NCBI RefSeq assembly: GCF_021295395.1
Contig: NZ_JAIWOU010000001.1
Span: 1,305,001 to 1,369,000, forward strand
Origin: Komagataeibacter sp. FNDCR2
GTDB lineage: Bacteria > Pseudomonadota > Alphaproteobacteria > Acetobacterales > Acetobacteraceae
Length of the DNA: 64,000 bases
Direction of reading: 5' to 3'
Below, piece after piece: positions 43,045-53,683 of the stretch (position 1 is its first letter; every line of letters begins with the position of its first letter). Below the pieces are notes generated by a model. That model did not search any database, was not told the DNA's origin, and saw nothing but the letters and a program-made list of their open reading frames with translations. The position numbers and the translations under genes were made by a program.

Positions 43045-46000
43045 ATGGACGGGAACACCGCATCATCCCTACAGGCCGGTTACATGTTCCGGACGAAACG
43101 ACGCTCCTGGGTGGCGCGCCTGCTGGGGCATCCGCCGCAACTGACATGGCTGGAAGATTCCGCGCCGGTTCGAAGCGAGATTTTTGGCATGGAACGGCTC
43201 GAAGCCCATGCCCGAAGCCTTGCCAGCGCCCAGACGGTTACATCCCATCCCGGTGGTTACGGACAGCCTCTGTCAAAACGTCTGGCGGAAAACAGCGCCT
43301 TCCTGCGCGCGGCCGACATACGGATTGCCGATGCCATTCAGGCCGGGAAACAGTTGACGCCCGCCGCCCAGTGGCTGGCCGACAATTACGCCCTGATCGA
43401 CATGCAGATACGCGAGACGGATCTGGATCTGCCGCCACGTTATTATGCGCGCCTGCCCAAGCTGGCCAACGGCCCGTTCACCGGGCTGCCACGGGTATTT
43501 GGCGTTACATGGGCGCTGGTGGCCCATACGGACAGCAACCTCCAGCCTGACGTGCTGTACAATTACCTGATGGCGTACCAGAGCGTGGTTCCGCTGACCA
43601 TTGGTGAACTCTGGGCGGTGCCGATCACGTTGCGGATTGTCCTGATCGAGAACCTGCGGCGTGTTGTCGCGGCAATCATGGCCAACAACGCCAGCAGGCG
43701 GGACGCCGACAGGCTGGCGGACAGGCTCGATACCTACCGCAAGGAACATGAGGCCGCCATTCCCGCCTTTCTTGCCACGGTGGACCCCACCATTCTCAAC
43801 AATGCCTTTACCGCGCAGCTTGCCTATCGTTCGCGCGGGCTGGACCCGGAGAAGGATTCCGCCCTTGTCTGGCTTGAACAGCGCCTTGTCGATCGCGGCA
43901 CCACGATTGATAACGCCGTGCGCGATGACCTGCAGGAACAGGGCATGTTCAACGCCACCATCCGCAACATCATCACCAGCCTGCGGCTGATTGCCGGTTT
44001 TGACTGGACGGAAGCATTTGATCGCGTCTGTCTCATCAACGGGGTATTTGCCGGTTACGACAGCTTCACGCAGGCTGATTTTGCCAGCCGCGACCTGTAC
44101 CACAAGGCCATCGAGGATCTGGCGCGCGGCAGCAACCATAGTGAAATGGCCATAGCCGAACAGGCCGTGGCCATGGCGCGCCGGGCGCAGGACACCACGG
44201 GTTCCGATATACGGCATGCCGACCCCGGCTATTACCTGCTTATGGCCGGGCGCAGGATGCTGGAAGCCGAAATCCGCTTCCGCCCCTCATTCTCACGCAA
44301 GCTGGGCCGTGGTTTCCGTGCGTACGGGATTACGGCGTACAGCCTGATGGTCACCCTGCTGACCGCGCTTTTCCTCGCCGTGCCCCTGTGGCTGACCTAC
44401 GGGACGGGCGTGGATGACCTGTGGCTGCTGGCGGTACTGGCCTTCCTGCCGGTTTCGGAAGCCGCGGTCGCCTGCGTCAACCGCCTGGCGCTGGAGGCGG
44501 TCCATGCGACGGCGCTGCCGGGACTGGAACTGCTGGACGGTATTCCCACCCGGCTGCGCACCATGGTTGTGGTACCCGCGCTGCTGACCACGGATGAAAC
44601 GGTCAACGCCCTGCTGGCGCGGCTGGAAGTACACTATCTCGCCACCCGCGATGACTCCGTCCATTTCGCGTTGCTGACCGACTGGACCGATCACACGGAG
44701 TCCGAAGGGCCGGACGACCAGCGGCTGCTGGAACGCGCGCTGGCGGGTATGGAAACACTCAACCGCAAATATGCCCCCCTGCCCGGTGGCATGCGCTTCT
44801 ACCTGCTGCACCGCAGGCGCGTATGGAGCCAGAGCGAGGGGGTCTGGATGGGGTGGGAGCGCAAGCGCGGCAAGCTCCATGAACTCAACCGCCTGTTGCG
44901 CGGGGCGACGGATACGACGTTTCTGCCGCCCACCCATGCCCTGCCCGCTCACGTCAGATACGTCATTACACTGGACGCCGATACGCGCCTGCCACTGGAA
45001 ACCGTGCGCCGCCTGATCGGCAAAATGGCGCACCCCCTCAACGCCCCCACCTTCGACCCGGTATCGGGCCGGGTGCGCGAGGGGTATGGCGTGCTCCAGC
45101 CCCGGGTGACGCCCGCCCTGCCCGTTGGGCACCAGAGCACGCTGTTCCAGCGCATCTTCTCCAGCGCCAGCGGGATTGACGCCTATTCCGCCGCCGTGTC
45201 CGACCTGTACCAGGACATGTTTGGCGAAGGGTCTTACGCGGGCAAGGGCATATACGATATCGACGCCTTCGAGGCCGCCCTTGCCAACCGCGTGCCTGAA
45301 TCCACGCTGCTCAGCCACGACCTGTTCGAAGGGATATTCGCCCGCGCCGGACTTGCGACGGATGTGGAGGTGGTGGAGGATTTCCCGACCGACTATCTCG
45401 TCGCGGCCCAGAGGCTGCACCGCTGGACACGCGGCGACTGGCAACTGCTGCCATGGATCGTATCGGGTATCCTGCGCCGGAATACATCCGCGCGCACCCG
45501 GATTTCGGGCACGGGCCTGTGGAAAATGCTCGATAACCTGCGCCGTACGCTCAGCACGCCGCTTGCGCTGCTGACACTGGTTGCGGGCTGGTTCCTGCCG
45601 CTCCACGCCGCCCTTGTGTGGACAGGGTTCATCCTGCTGGCCATCGCCACGCCAGCCTTCCTGCCCATCGTGCCCGACATCGTCCCGCGCCGTGAATGGA
45701 TCACGCTGCGCAGTTACCTCAGCGTCATTGGCGCCGCCAGCGCCGAGGCGGCAATTACCACATTCCTCAACATCACCTTTCTGGCGCATCAGGCCTTTCT
45801 CATGACCGATGCGATCACGCGCACACTGGTACGCATGTGCATCACCCGCCGCCACATGCTCCAGTGGGTGCCCGCCGCCCAGATCGCGGGGCTGCTGCGT
45901 TCGGGTCTTGCGGGGTATTATGGCCGGATGCTGACCGCACCGCTGCTGGCGGGGGGGATTACGCTATGCGTGGCCATGTGGGCGCCGTGGAGCCTGTTTC

Positions 46001-49000
46001 TGGAAGCGCCGGTGGCCCTGCTGTGGTGCCTGTCACCCGCCGTGGCCATGTGGGCCAGCCGCACGCCGGTTATCGCCGCACGCTCGCGGCCCTCGCGCAC
46101 CGACATCCGCATCCTGCGCATGACGGCGCGCCGCACATGGCGCTTTTTTGAAACATTCACCACCCAGGCGGACCATATGCTGCCGCCCGATAACTTTCAG
46201 GAAGATCCCTCCCCGGTTCTGGCGCGCCGTACGTCACCCACCAATATCGGCCTCTACCTGCTCTGCACCGCCAGCGCGCATGATTTTGGCTGGACCGGCC
46301 TGGCCGACACGGTGGCCCGGCTGGAGGCCACCTTCGCCACGTTGGAAAGCATGGCCCGCTACCGGGGCCATTTCTACAACTGGTACGCGACGGACGATCT
46401 CAGCCCGCTTGAACCGGTCTATGTTTCCAGCGTGGATAGCGGCAATCTGGCGGGGCACCTGATCGCGCTGGCCAGTACCTGCCAGAAATGGCGCGATAAT
46501 GTCCCGCAGGCCGACGCATGGCGTGAAGGGATTACGGACGCGCTGAACATCGCCATTACCGACCTGACATTTCACAACGGCGCGCGCCTGACCAATACGG
46601 TGGCCGAACGGCAGTTGCTCCGGCTGCTGACGGGACTGAAAAACGCCGTCCTGTCCACCCGGGGCGGATCCGAGGCGCAACTGTCCGGCCTGCACCGGCA
46701 CGCGGCCATGGCGGCGGAACATGCCGGACAGATGCACCCCACCGCGCCCGATGGCAACAGCGACACCATTACCGACCGGCTGTTCTGGGTATCGGCCCCG
46801 CTACGCACGCTGGAAAGCCACCTGCGCGACCTTGATGGCGATCTGTACGGGACCCTGGCCGCCCGCCTCGATACGCTGGCGCGCAAGGCGCGGGCCATGG
46901 CGCAGGAAATGGATTTCGGTTTCCTGTGCAATAAATCACGTAAACTGCTGTCCATCGGCTACCTGGTGGCGGAGGATACGCAGGATTCCAACTGTTATGA
47001 CCTGCTGGCTTCCGAAGCGCGTCTGGCCGTGTTCTTCGCCATAGCCAAGGGGGACATGCCCGCGCATGACTGGTTCCGGCTGGGGCGCTCGATCACACCG
47101 GTCAGGAATGGCGCGGCACTCGTTTCATGGTCGGGGTCGATGTTCGAGTATCTCATGCCCTCGCTCGTCATGCGCGCGCCGATGGGCAGCCTGCTGCAAC
47201 AGACCAACGCCCTGATCGTGCAGCGCCAGATCGCCTATGGGCAGGCACGTGGCATTCCGTGGGGCATTTCGGAATCCGCCTATAATGTGCGTGATCTCGA
47301 TTATACCTATCAGTATTCCAACTTCGGGGTACCGGGGCTGGGGCTCAAGCGCGGGCTGGGGCTGGATACGGTGGTGGCTCCCTACGCCACCATGCTCGCG
47401 GCCATGGTCGACCCGCAAAAGGCGGTGGACAATCTGTACGCACTGGACAAAATCGGCGCGCTTGGCCGCTACGGACTGTACGAATCCCTTGACTACACGC
47501 CCGACCGCGTGCCCGACCACGGCACCGTCGCGATCGTGCGGGCCTATATGGCGCATCATCAGGGCATGTCCATCCTGGCCGTGGCGGACGCCATCATGAA
47601 CGGGATCATGCGCACCCGCTTTCATGATGATCCGGTCATCGCCTCGGCCGAACTGCTGTTGCAGGAGCGCGCGCCCCGCACCGGGGCCGTCGCCCGCCCG
47701 CTTCCATCCGAGGATGACATCCAGCCCGTCACCCGCCCCCTGCCCACACCGGCGGGGCGGTATCTGGAACGCGCGGATACGGCGGAACCGATTACGCACC
47801 TGCTCTCCAACGGGCGCTATACGGTCATGCTGACGGCGGCGGGTTCAGGCTACAGCCGATGGAACGGGCTGGCGCTCACGCGCTGGCGCGAGGATGCCAC
47901 ATGCGATGAGTACGGATCCTATATCTACCTGAAAAACCGCAGGACGGGACAGGTCTGGTCCGCCGGGGCGCAGCCTGACGGCAACGCGCCCGATGAATAT
48001 GCCGTCGCCTTTCACGAAGACCGCGCCGAGTTCGGCCGCCGCGACGGTTCGCTGACCACGACGCTGGACGTGCTCGTCTCGGCGGAGGATGACGCCGAAG
48101 TCCGCCAGCTTTCCCTGTACAACAGCGGCAGTGACGTGGTGGATGTCGAGATCACGTCCTATGCCGAACTGGCGCTGCTGGCGCAGAATGCCGACCTGGC
48201 GCATCCGGCCTTTACCAAGCTGTTCGTCCAGACCGAATATCTGCCCGCCTTTCGCGCCCTGATCGCGACCCGCCGCCGCCGCACCCCCGATGAGGCGGAA
48301 ATCTGGGTGGCCCATCTGGCGGTGTGCGATGGTGAAGTCGAGATCGAAACCGACCGCGCCTGCTTTATCGGCCGCAGGCAGACCATCCACCGGCCCGCGG
48401 CCATAGCGGGCACGACACCCCTTTCGGGCCATACCGGCACCGTGCTGGATCCCGTCTTTTCCATCCGGGTTCCCGCATCCATCCGCCCCGGCGCGAGGGT
48501 CCGCGTTGCGTTCTGGACGATGGCCGCCCCCAGCCGCGCGCTGCTGCTGGACATGATCGACAGGCACAAGGACCATACCGCCTTTGAACGCGTGCGCACG
48601 CTGGCATGGACACAGGCGCAGGTCCAGTTGCGCCATCTGGACATTCCCGCCGCCACGGCGGATCTGTTCCAGCGTCTGGCGGGGCATATCGTATTTGCCG
48701 GGCCTGCCCTGCGCGCGGGGTCCGCCGCCATCGCCAAGGGGGCGGGCGCGCAGCCCCTGTTGTGGGAGCAGAGCATTTCGGGCGACCTGCCCATTCTCGT
48801 GCTGCGCATACGCGAGACTTCGGATACCGGCATCGTGCGCCTGCTGCTGCTGGCGCATGAATATTTCCGGCTCAAGCAACTGGCGGTGGATTTCGTTATC
48901 CTGAACGAACATCCCTCGTCCTATCTGCAGGAACTGCAGGTCACGCTCGACCATATGGTGCATGCCGTTCCACGCGGGGCCGGCAATGCGGGTTCCGTAC

Positions 49001-51600
49001 GCGTGCTGCGCGCCGACCTGCTGACCCCGGTCGTGCGTAATCTGATCGTATCCATTGCCCGTGTCGTTCTGGTGGCCGATCACGGGCTGGCGGAGCAGCT
49101 TGACCATGCGCAGGTACCCGTGACGCGAACCTTTCTGCCTGTCCTGGGTCCGACCCATGTGGCCGCTTCGGCCTTTTCCGTGCCGCCGGTGCCGGAACTC
49201 GAATTCTTCAATGGCCATGGGGGCTTTGCCGAAAAGGGGCAGGAATATGTGGTTGTCCTCGGCCCGGGGCAGAATACGCCCGCGCCGTGGATCAATGTCA
49301 TCACCAACGCGACATTCGGTTTTCAGGTCTCGGCGGAAGGCAGCGGCTATACATGGTCCGTCAACAGCCGTGAACACCAGATCACGCCATGGTCGAATGA
49401 TCCGATCAGTGACCATGCCGGCGAGATCTTCTATTTCCACGATGAAACCACCGGCGCCCTGTGGTGTCCCACCGCGGCGGTACGCCGCGACCGCGCCGCG
49501 ACCTACGTGGCGCGCCATGGCCGGGGGTATTCGCGGCTGGACCGCATAGCCCACGGAATCGCCAGCAGCCTGCTCCAGTACGTGCCTGTGACGGATCCGG
49601 TCAAGATAACCCGTATCCAGCTTCACAACCTGTCCGACCAGCCCCGCACATTGTCCATTACCGCCTATGTGGAATGGGTGCTGGGGTCGGCGCGGAGTAC
49701 GGCCGCCCCCTTCGTTTTCACCGAAATGGACACCGAAACCGGCGCGCTCTTCGCCCGTAACCGATGGAATACCGAATATGGCAACCGGGTCGCATTCGCG
49801 GATATCGGCGGGTATCTCACCGCCTGTTCCGGTGACCGCGCAGCCTTTATCGGCCGTAACGGCACGGCGGACCATCCGCTGGCCTTCACCCACGCCAATG
49901 GCGTGCAGGGCCGGACGGGGGCCGGTCTGGATCCGTGCGGGGTGGTGCAGACGATCGTGACCCTGCCACCGGGGGGAAAGGCTGAGATCACGTTCCTGCT
50001 GGGTGAAGGCGAAGGCGAGGACGAAGCCCGCAACCTTGTCACCCGCTACCGTACGGCCAATCTGGATCAGGTGCTTGAAGCGGTCCGGCAGCACTGGGAT
50101 CGCGTGACCGGGACCATACAGGTCCGGACCCCGGACCGGAGCATGGATATCATGCTCAATGGCTGGCTGCTTTATCAGGCGCTGGCCAGCCGCGTGCAGG
50201 CGCGGGCCGGTTTCTATCAGGCCAGCGGGGCCTATGGCTTCCGGGACCAGTTGCAAGATGGCATGGCGCTGGCCCTGTCCTGCCCGGAGCTTGTGCGCGG
50301 GCACCTGCTGCGCGCGGCGTCGCGGCAGTTCGTGGAAGGGGATGTGCAGCACTGGTGGCTTCCCCAGACCGGGGCGGGGGTGCGCACCCATATTTCCGAT
50401 GACTGCGCGTGGCTTGCCTATACGGTGGCGCATTACGTCGCCACATCGGGCGATACGGGCGTGCTGGACGAACGTATCGACTTCCTGCAGGCCCCGCCCC
50501 TGCCCATGAGCGAGCATGACCGTTTCATGATTCCCGCCACCGCCCCCGAGAGCGGGTCGCTGTTCGAGCACTGCGCCCGCGCGCTGGATCACAGCATGGC
50601 CTCGGGCGTGCATGGCCTGCCGCTCATGGGTACGGGCGACTGGAATGACGGCATGAACCATGTGGGCGCGGAAGGCAGGGGGGAGAGTGTATGGCTTGGC
50701 TGGTTCCTGCACACCACGCTCACGACCTTCATTCCCCTGGCCCGCGCGCGCGGCGATCACACCCGCGCGGAGCGGTGGGAGGCCCATGCGCGTGCCCTTG
50801 CCATGGCGCTGGAAGAAACATGGGATGGGGACTGGTACCTGCGCGCCTATTTCGATGATGGCACGCCACTGGGTTCGCATACGGCCGCGGAGTGCCAGAT
50901 TGACGCCATTTCCCAGTCATGGGCGGTACTGTCGGGCGTGGCGTCGCTGGAACGGGCGGAACATGCCATGCGCTCCGTCATGACCCGGCTCGTGCGCCCG
51001 CATGACGGGCTGGTCCTTGTCCTGACCCCCCCATTCGACACCATGGAGCCTGATCCGGGCTATATTCGCGGCTATCCGCCCGGCATACGTGAAAATGGTG
51101 GCCAGTACACCCATGCCGCCCTATGGACGGTCATGGCCATGGCCGCACTGGGTGAAGGGGACCGGGCGCACGCCCTGTTCCACATGCTCAACCCCATCAA
51201 CCATGCCCGCGACCCCGATGACGTGGCCCGTTACCGGCTGGAACCCTATGTGGTCGCGGCGGATGTCTATTCCTGCCCGCCCCATGTGGGGCGTGGGGGA
51301 TGGTCATGGTACACCGGGTCGGCTGGGTGGATGCAGCGTGTCGGGGTGGAGACCATACTGGGTATCCGTATCCACGGGACACAGTTGCTGATCGACCCGT
51401 GCATACCGCGTGACTGGCCGGAATTCACGCTGACCGTTCGCTGGCGTACCGCAACCTACGGTATTACCGTACGGAACCCGAACCAGGCCTGCCGTGGCAT
51501 AAGCCATGTCAGCGTGGATGGTGCTTCCATCACCCCCACCACGATCCTTGACATGGTGGATGATGGCGCTCGCCACGAAATAACCGTCACGCTGGGCTGA
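43045..51600 (+). CDS. ndvB: Cyclic beta-1,2-glucan synthase (NdvB/ChvB)
   Basis: Giant inner-membrane enzyme (2851 residues) that starts, elongates and cyclises beta-1,2-glucan from UDP-glucose. Hydrophobic helices lie near residues 430-480 and 840-1030. Between them is the GT84 domain with the acidic motif ITLDADTRLPLE and the QRLHRWTRGDWQ block (about 650-820). The C-terminal third is a GH94 phosphorylase-like domain that trims chain length, with catalytic Asp in LMGTGDWNDGMN (about 2535). Length and order match NdvB/ChvB. Start: ATG 43045 with GGAG 6 bases upstream. Products are normally osmoprotective periplasmic glucans. Confidence 0.93.
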   Translation: MDGNTASSLQAGYMFRTKRRSWVARLLGHPPQLTWLEDSAPVRSEIFGMERLEAHARSLASAQTVTSHPGGYGQPLSKRLAENSAFLRAADIRIADAIQAGKQLTPAAQWLADNYALIDMQIRETDLDLPPRYYARLPKLANGPFTGLPRVFGVTWALVAHTDSNLQPDVLYNYLMAYQSVVPLTIGELWAVPITLRIVLIENLRRVVAAIMANNASRRDADRLADRLDTYRKEHEAAIPAFLATVDPTILNNAFTAQLAYRSRGLDPEKDSALVWLEQRLVDRGTTIDNAVRDDLQEQGMFNATIRNIITSLRLIAGFDWTEAFDRVCLINGVFAGYDSFTQADFASRDLYHKAIEDLARGSNHSEMAIAEQAVAMARRAQDTTGSDIRHADPGYYLLMAGRRMLEAEIRFRPSFSRKLGRGFRAYGITAYSLMVTLLTALFLAVPLWLTYGTGVDDLWLLAVLAFLPVSEAAVACVNRLALEAVHATALPGLELLDGIPTRLRTMVVVPALLTTDETVNALLARLEVHYLATRDDSVHFALLTDWTDHTESEGPDDQRLLERALAGMETLNRKYAPLPGGMRFYLLHRRRVWSQSEGVWMGWERKRGKLHELNRLLRGATDTTFLPPTHALPAHVRYVITLDADTRLPLETVRRLIGKMAHPLNAPTFDPVSGRVREGYGVLQPRVTPALPVGHQSTLFQRIFSSASGIDAYSAAVSDLYQDMFGEGSYAGKGIYDIDAFEAALANRVPESTLLSHDLFEGIFARAGLATDVEVVEDFPTDYLVAAQRLHRWTRGDWQLLPWIVSGILRRNTSARTRISGTGLWKMLDNLRRTLSTPLALLTLVAGWFLPLHAALVWTGFILLAIATPAFLPIVPDIVPRREWITLRSYLSVIGAASAEAAITTFLNITFLAHQAFLMTDAITRTLVRMCITRRHMLQWVPAAQIAGLLRSGLAGYYGRMLTAPLLAGGITLCVAMWAPWSLFLEAPVALLWCLSPAVAMWASRTPVIAARSRPSRTDIRILRMTARRTWRFFETFTTQADHMLPPDNFQEDPSPVLARRTSPTNIGLYLLCTASAHDFGWTGLADTVARLEATFATLESMARYRGHFYNWYATDDLSPLEPVYVSSVDSGNLAGHLIALASTCQKWRDNVPQADAWREGITDALNIAITDLTFHNGARLTNTVAERQLLRLLTGLKNAVLSTRGGSEAQLSGLHRHAAMAAEHAGQMHPTAPDGNSDTITDRLFWVSAPLRTLESHLRDLDGDLYGTLAARLDTLARKARAMAQEMDFGFLCNKSRKLLSIGYLVAEDTQDSNCYDLLASEARLAVFFAIAKGDMPAHDWFRLGRSITPVRNGAALVSWSGSMFEYLMPSLVMRAPMGSLLQQTNALIVQRQIAYGQARGIPWGISESAYNVRDLDYTYQYSNFGVPGLGLKRGLGLDTVVAPYATMLAAMVDPQKAVDNLYALDKIGALGRYGLYESLDYTPDRVPDHGTVAIVRAYMAHHQGMSILAVADAIMNGIMRTRFHDDPVIASAELLLQERAPRTGAVARPLPSEDDIQPVTRPLPTPAGRYLERADTAEPITHLLSNGRYTVMLTAAGSGYSRWNGLALTRWREDATCDEYGSYIYLKNRRTGQVWSAGAQPDGNAPDEYAVAFHEDRAEFGRRDGSLTTTLDVLVSAEDDAEVRQLSLYNSGSDVVDVEITSYAELALLAQNADLAHPAFTKLFVQTEYLPAFRALIATRRRRTPDEAEIWVAHLAVCDGEVEIETDRACFIGRRQTIHRPAAIAGTTPLSGHTGTVLDPVFSIRVPASIRPGARVRVAFWTMAAPSRALLLDMIDRHKDHTAFERVRTLAWTQAQVQLRHLDIPAATADLFQRLAGHIVFAGPALRAGSAAIAKGAGAQPLLWEQSISGDLPILVLRIRETSDTGIVRLLLLAHEYFRLKQLAVDFVILNEHPSSYLQELQVTLDHMVHAVPRGAGNAGSVRVLRADLLTPVVRNLIVSIARVVLVADHGLAEQLDHAQVPVTRTFLPVLGPTHVAASAFSVPPVPELEFFNGHGGFAEKGQEYVVVLGPGQNTPAPWINVITNATFGFQVSAEGSGYTWSVNSREHQITPWSNDPISDHAGEIFYFHDETTGALWCPTAAVRRDRAATYVARHGRGYSRLDRIAHGIASSLLQYVPVTDPVKITRIQLHNLSDQPRTLSITAYVEWVLGSARSTAAPFVFTEMDTETGALFARNRWNTEYGNRVAFADIGGYLTACSGDRAAFIGRNGTADHPLAFTHANGVQGRTGAGLDPCGVVQTIVTLPPGGKAEITFLLGEGEGEDEARNLVTRYRTANLDQVLEAVRQHWDRVTGTIQVRTPDRSMDIMLNGWLLYQALASRVQARAGFYQASGAYGFRDQLQDGMALALSCPELVRGHLLRAASRQFVEGDVQHWWLPQTGAGVRTHISDDCAWLAYTVAHYVATSGDTGVLDERIDFLQAPPLPMSEHDRFMIPATAPESGSLFEHCARALDHSMASGVHGLPLMGTGDWNDGMNHVGAEGRGESVWLGWFLHTTLTTFIPLARARGDHTRAERWEAHARALAMALEETWDGDWYLRAYFDDGTPLGSHTAAECQIDAISQSWAVLSGVASLERAEHAMRSVMTRLVRPHDGLVLVLTPPFDTMEPDPGYIRGYPPGIRENGGQYTHAALWTVMAMAALGEGDRAHALFHMLNPINHARDPDDVARYRLEPYVVAADVYSCPPHVGRGGWSWYTGSAGWMQRVGVETILGIRIHGTQLLIDPCIPRDWPEFTLTVRWRTATYGITVRNPNQACRGISHVSVDGASITPTTILDMVDDGARHEITVTLG

Positions 51601-51758
51601 CCACCCCAGCCTTGCTGGCATGAAGGGGCAAAGGCCCGGCCCATCCATGAAAATTCACGCGCAGAAAACAAAAAACTCTTTCCCCCATGCTCCGTTAACT
51701 GCTGCGTGCTGAAAACAGGCCCATTCTCGTGACCTCTTCTATACCAGGGAGAAAGACG

Positions 51759-51995
51759 ATGACTTGCCGCACATATGTTCATATCGAGGCCTATCCCCTT
51801 CCCCCGGCCTTTGCCGGAAATCCCGATATCGGGCAGGAGCATCGGGAAAGTGGAATAGGAAAACCCCGCAAGGGAGAGGACGAGCCGGACTCCACCCTCG
51901 ATAACGACGAAAAAATCGAGACGACCAGCCATAAAGGCACCGAACAGAACCCTGAAACCTGTAACGGCCACCCGCCGCCGGGCAGGCAGGACTGA
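51759..51995 (+). CDS. Small acidic hydrophilic protein (78 residues)
   Basis: AGGGAG about 6 bases before the ATG supports translation. It starts MTCRTYVHIEAYPLPPAFAG and continues into a strongly charged, probably disordered, Glu/Asp/Lys-rich tail. No family is recognised. It sits 159 bases after ndvB and before a run of small stress-type genes, so it may belong with them. An antisense frame covers the same DNA but lacks support. Confidence 0.45.
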   Translation: MTCRTYVHIEAYPLPPAFAGNPDIGQEHRESGIGKPRKGEDEPDSTLDNDEKIETTSHKGTEQNPETCNGHPPPGRQD

Positions 51996-52129
51996 CACGG
52001 GCGGTCGGCGCGCCGATGTCGCGGTACTTCGCGTTTTTGTGGCCCCGTACCCCTTCGCACCCCCTATAGAACGCATGCAACCTTCAGACTTTCCGGAACT
52101 TTAGTTCTGGAAGGAAGGGAGACAGAAAC

Positions 52130-52465
52130 ATGGTAAAAACACTTCATTCAACCCTGCTGGCGGCCGTCATGTTCGGTGTTCCGGCAATGGCCATGGCACA
52201 GACCGGCCCGATGGACGAACCGGCCCCCACGGCGAATTCGGCGGCGTCGGAAGTGGGTAAAAACCCGCCCTCCGCCACATCGCGCAGCGGCAAGCGGGTG
52301 GAACCGTCCGACAAGCTGTGGAACAACCCCCGCACCGTGAGCGAACAGCCCGGCACGCAGCCGCCGCCCAATGACACTTCCATGCATCACCATGAACATG
52401 GCAGTGAGGGACGCAGTTCGCGCGGTGGCGACAAGACCCCCTCCCCCGCCGACAGGGGCGATTGA
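52130..52465 (+). CDS. Small exported protein (111 residues)
   Basis: A clear signal peptide (residues 1-23, LLAAVMFGVPAMAMAQ) leads to a disordered mature chain rich in Pro, Ser, Gly and His (HHHEHG near the end). A GGAAGGAAGGGAG purine tract before the ATG is a strong ribosome site. No family recognised. The His-containing tail could bind metal, but this is speculation. It is followed at 70 bases by another tiny gene on the same strand. Confidence 0.6.
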   Translation: MVKTLHSTLLAAVMFGVPAMAMAQTGPMDEPAPTANSAASEVGKNPPSATSRSGKRVEPSDKLWNNPRTVSEQPGTQPPPNDTSMHHHEHGSEGRSSRGGDKTPSPADRGD

Positions 52466-52535
52466 CACGTCACGGCGGCAATACGCCGCAATAACCCCGC
52501 CGGGAAACCGACATTCCATACAAGGCACCCCGACC

Positions 52536-52682
52536 ATGCAGGACAACGCCAAGCCCGGGAAGGACAAGCCACCCACGCCTGAGGAAAAGCAGGCGGATGA
52601 AGGGCGCGACGAGGCTCTGGACGAAAGCTTCCCCGCCAGTGACCCCCCATCACAGGGGCGGACCACCGGACCGAACAAATGA
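52536..52682 (+). CDS. Short ESFPASDPP-motif protein (48 residues)
   Basis: Tiny, highly charged protein with the recurring proteobacterial motif DEALDESFPASDPPS near its C-terminus, found in many short orphan proteins of unknown function. The N-terminus (DNAKPGKDKPPTPEEKQ) is disordered. A weak AAGGCACC precedes the ATG. It follows the exported small protein and may be in one transcript. Confidence 0.6.
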   Translation: MQDNAKPGKDKPPTPEEKQADEGRDEALDESFPASDPPSQGRTTGPNK

Positions 52683-52813
52683 ACCGCGCGACCGAAAGGT
52701 TCATGCGCACACCCCCACCACAAGCTTCAGGATGGCGATGCCCCGCAGGACGGGTGCGCGCCATCCTGTTCTGATGAACACGGATGCAAAGGCAATACGG
52801 TGTCGGGGCGCAC

Positions 52814-53278
52814 TCAGTCGTCGCTCACCTTCTGCTTTTTGCGTTCCGCATCCACGCTCATGCGCTGGAACGCACCCAGGGCCAGCACGATCAGGGTCGC
52901 GACCACCAGCAGGCTGGCGGGATAGAGAATATCGGAGGGTTCGCCGGTATTGGTCTCGAACACCCCGACCAGCCCCTCGATGAAAACCGCAATGATAATG
53001 GTGGTGATGAATTTGGTGAGGCTTGCACGCGCCTCGCCAAGGCTTTTCTTGCCGCTGGTCTGGATGACCTCCTCCTCTACAAAATATTTCGCCACGTCGA
53101 ATACCGCGACCGCGATCACCACGTAGCTGATCGCCTGAAGGAGCGCGTTGCGCCCCGCATGCGCCGAATGGGCAAAGGCCGCGATCAGATCCATCATCCC
53201 GAATACCAGAAGCATGAGCGCAAGCAGCATGAGCATGACGCTGGCCGCCGCGAAAGCAAGACGTGACAGGTACTGCAT
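52814..53278 (-). CDS. Four-helix membrane protein (154 residues)
   Basis: Hydrophobic segments: FAAASVMLMLLALMLLVFG, LQAISYVVIAVAVFDVAKYF, TIIIAVFIEGLVGVFE and SLLVVATLIVLALGAF, consistent with a small four-span inner-membrane protein. A cytoplasmic loop EEEVIQTSGKKSLGEARASL lies between spans two and three. No family known to me. A GGGGAG ribosome site about 9 bases before the ATG at 53278 sets the start, excluding an upstream hydrophobic extension. It points away from its small-gene neighbours. Confidence 0.6.
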   Translation of the reverse strand: MQYLSRLAFAAASVMLMLLALMLLVFGMMDLIAAFAHSAHAGRNALLQAISYVVIAVAVFDVAKYFVEEEVIQTSGKKSLGEARASLTKFITTIIIAVFIEGLVGVFETNTGEPSDILYPASLLVVATLIVLALGAFQRMSVDAERKKQKVSDD

Positions 53279-53683
53279 TCTTGTCGCTCCCCATTTCCAT
53301 GCGAACCATATTATGTACAGGCCGATACCCACCCCGGACATTTTATCGCCACAGGTGGCGCAAAGAGGAATAGATGGTCCCCTTTTTTACAAGACCATGT
53401 GGGCAGGACGTTATTTTTGGACCATATGGAAGAATATACTGTTAACCGTTTATCGCAATGCAACAAATCTATATTTATTATATTATGAATTCGATACATA
53501 TTTCATGAAATCCATAATATTTATTTTTTATTTTCTCCAAAAACCGGAAACCTCACCCCCGATGCTCCGTTGAACCCTGCGCAACGTGCATTACCGGGAT
53601 CGCTTCCCCATCACAGCTTCACAGGCGGATGGGGAATAACAAGGATCCCCTGTAGCCGCTGCAATCCAGAAAGGTGAACGATC
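53279..53683. other. Divergent intergenic region
   Basis: Between the four-helix protein and the KGG-repeat gene. 53440-53540 is very AT-rich, a likely promoter zone. No gene was seen. Confidence 0.45.

Noticed and set aside
47845-50880. A 1011-codon frame antisense to ndvB
   Set aside because: Long antisense frames are common over GC-rich genes; NdvB has the catalytic motifs and the ribosome site.
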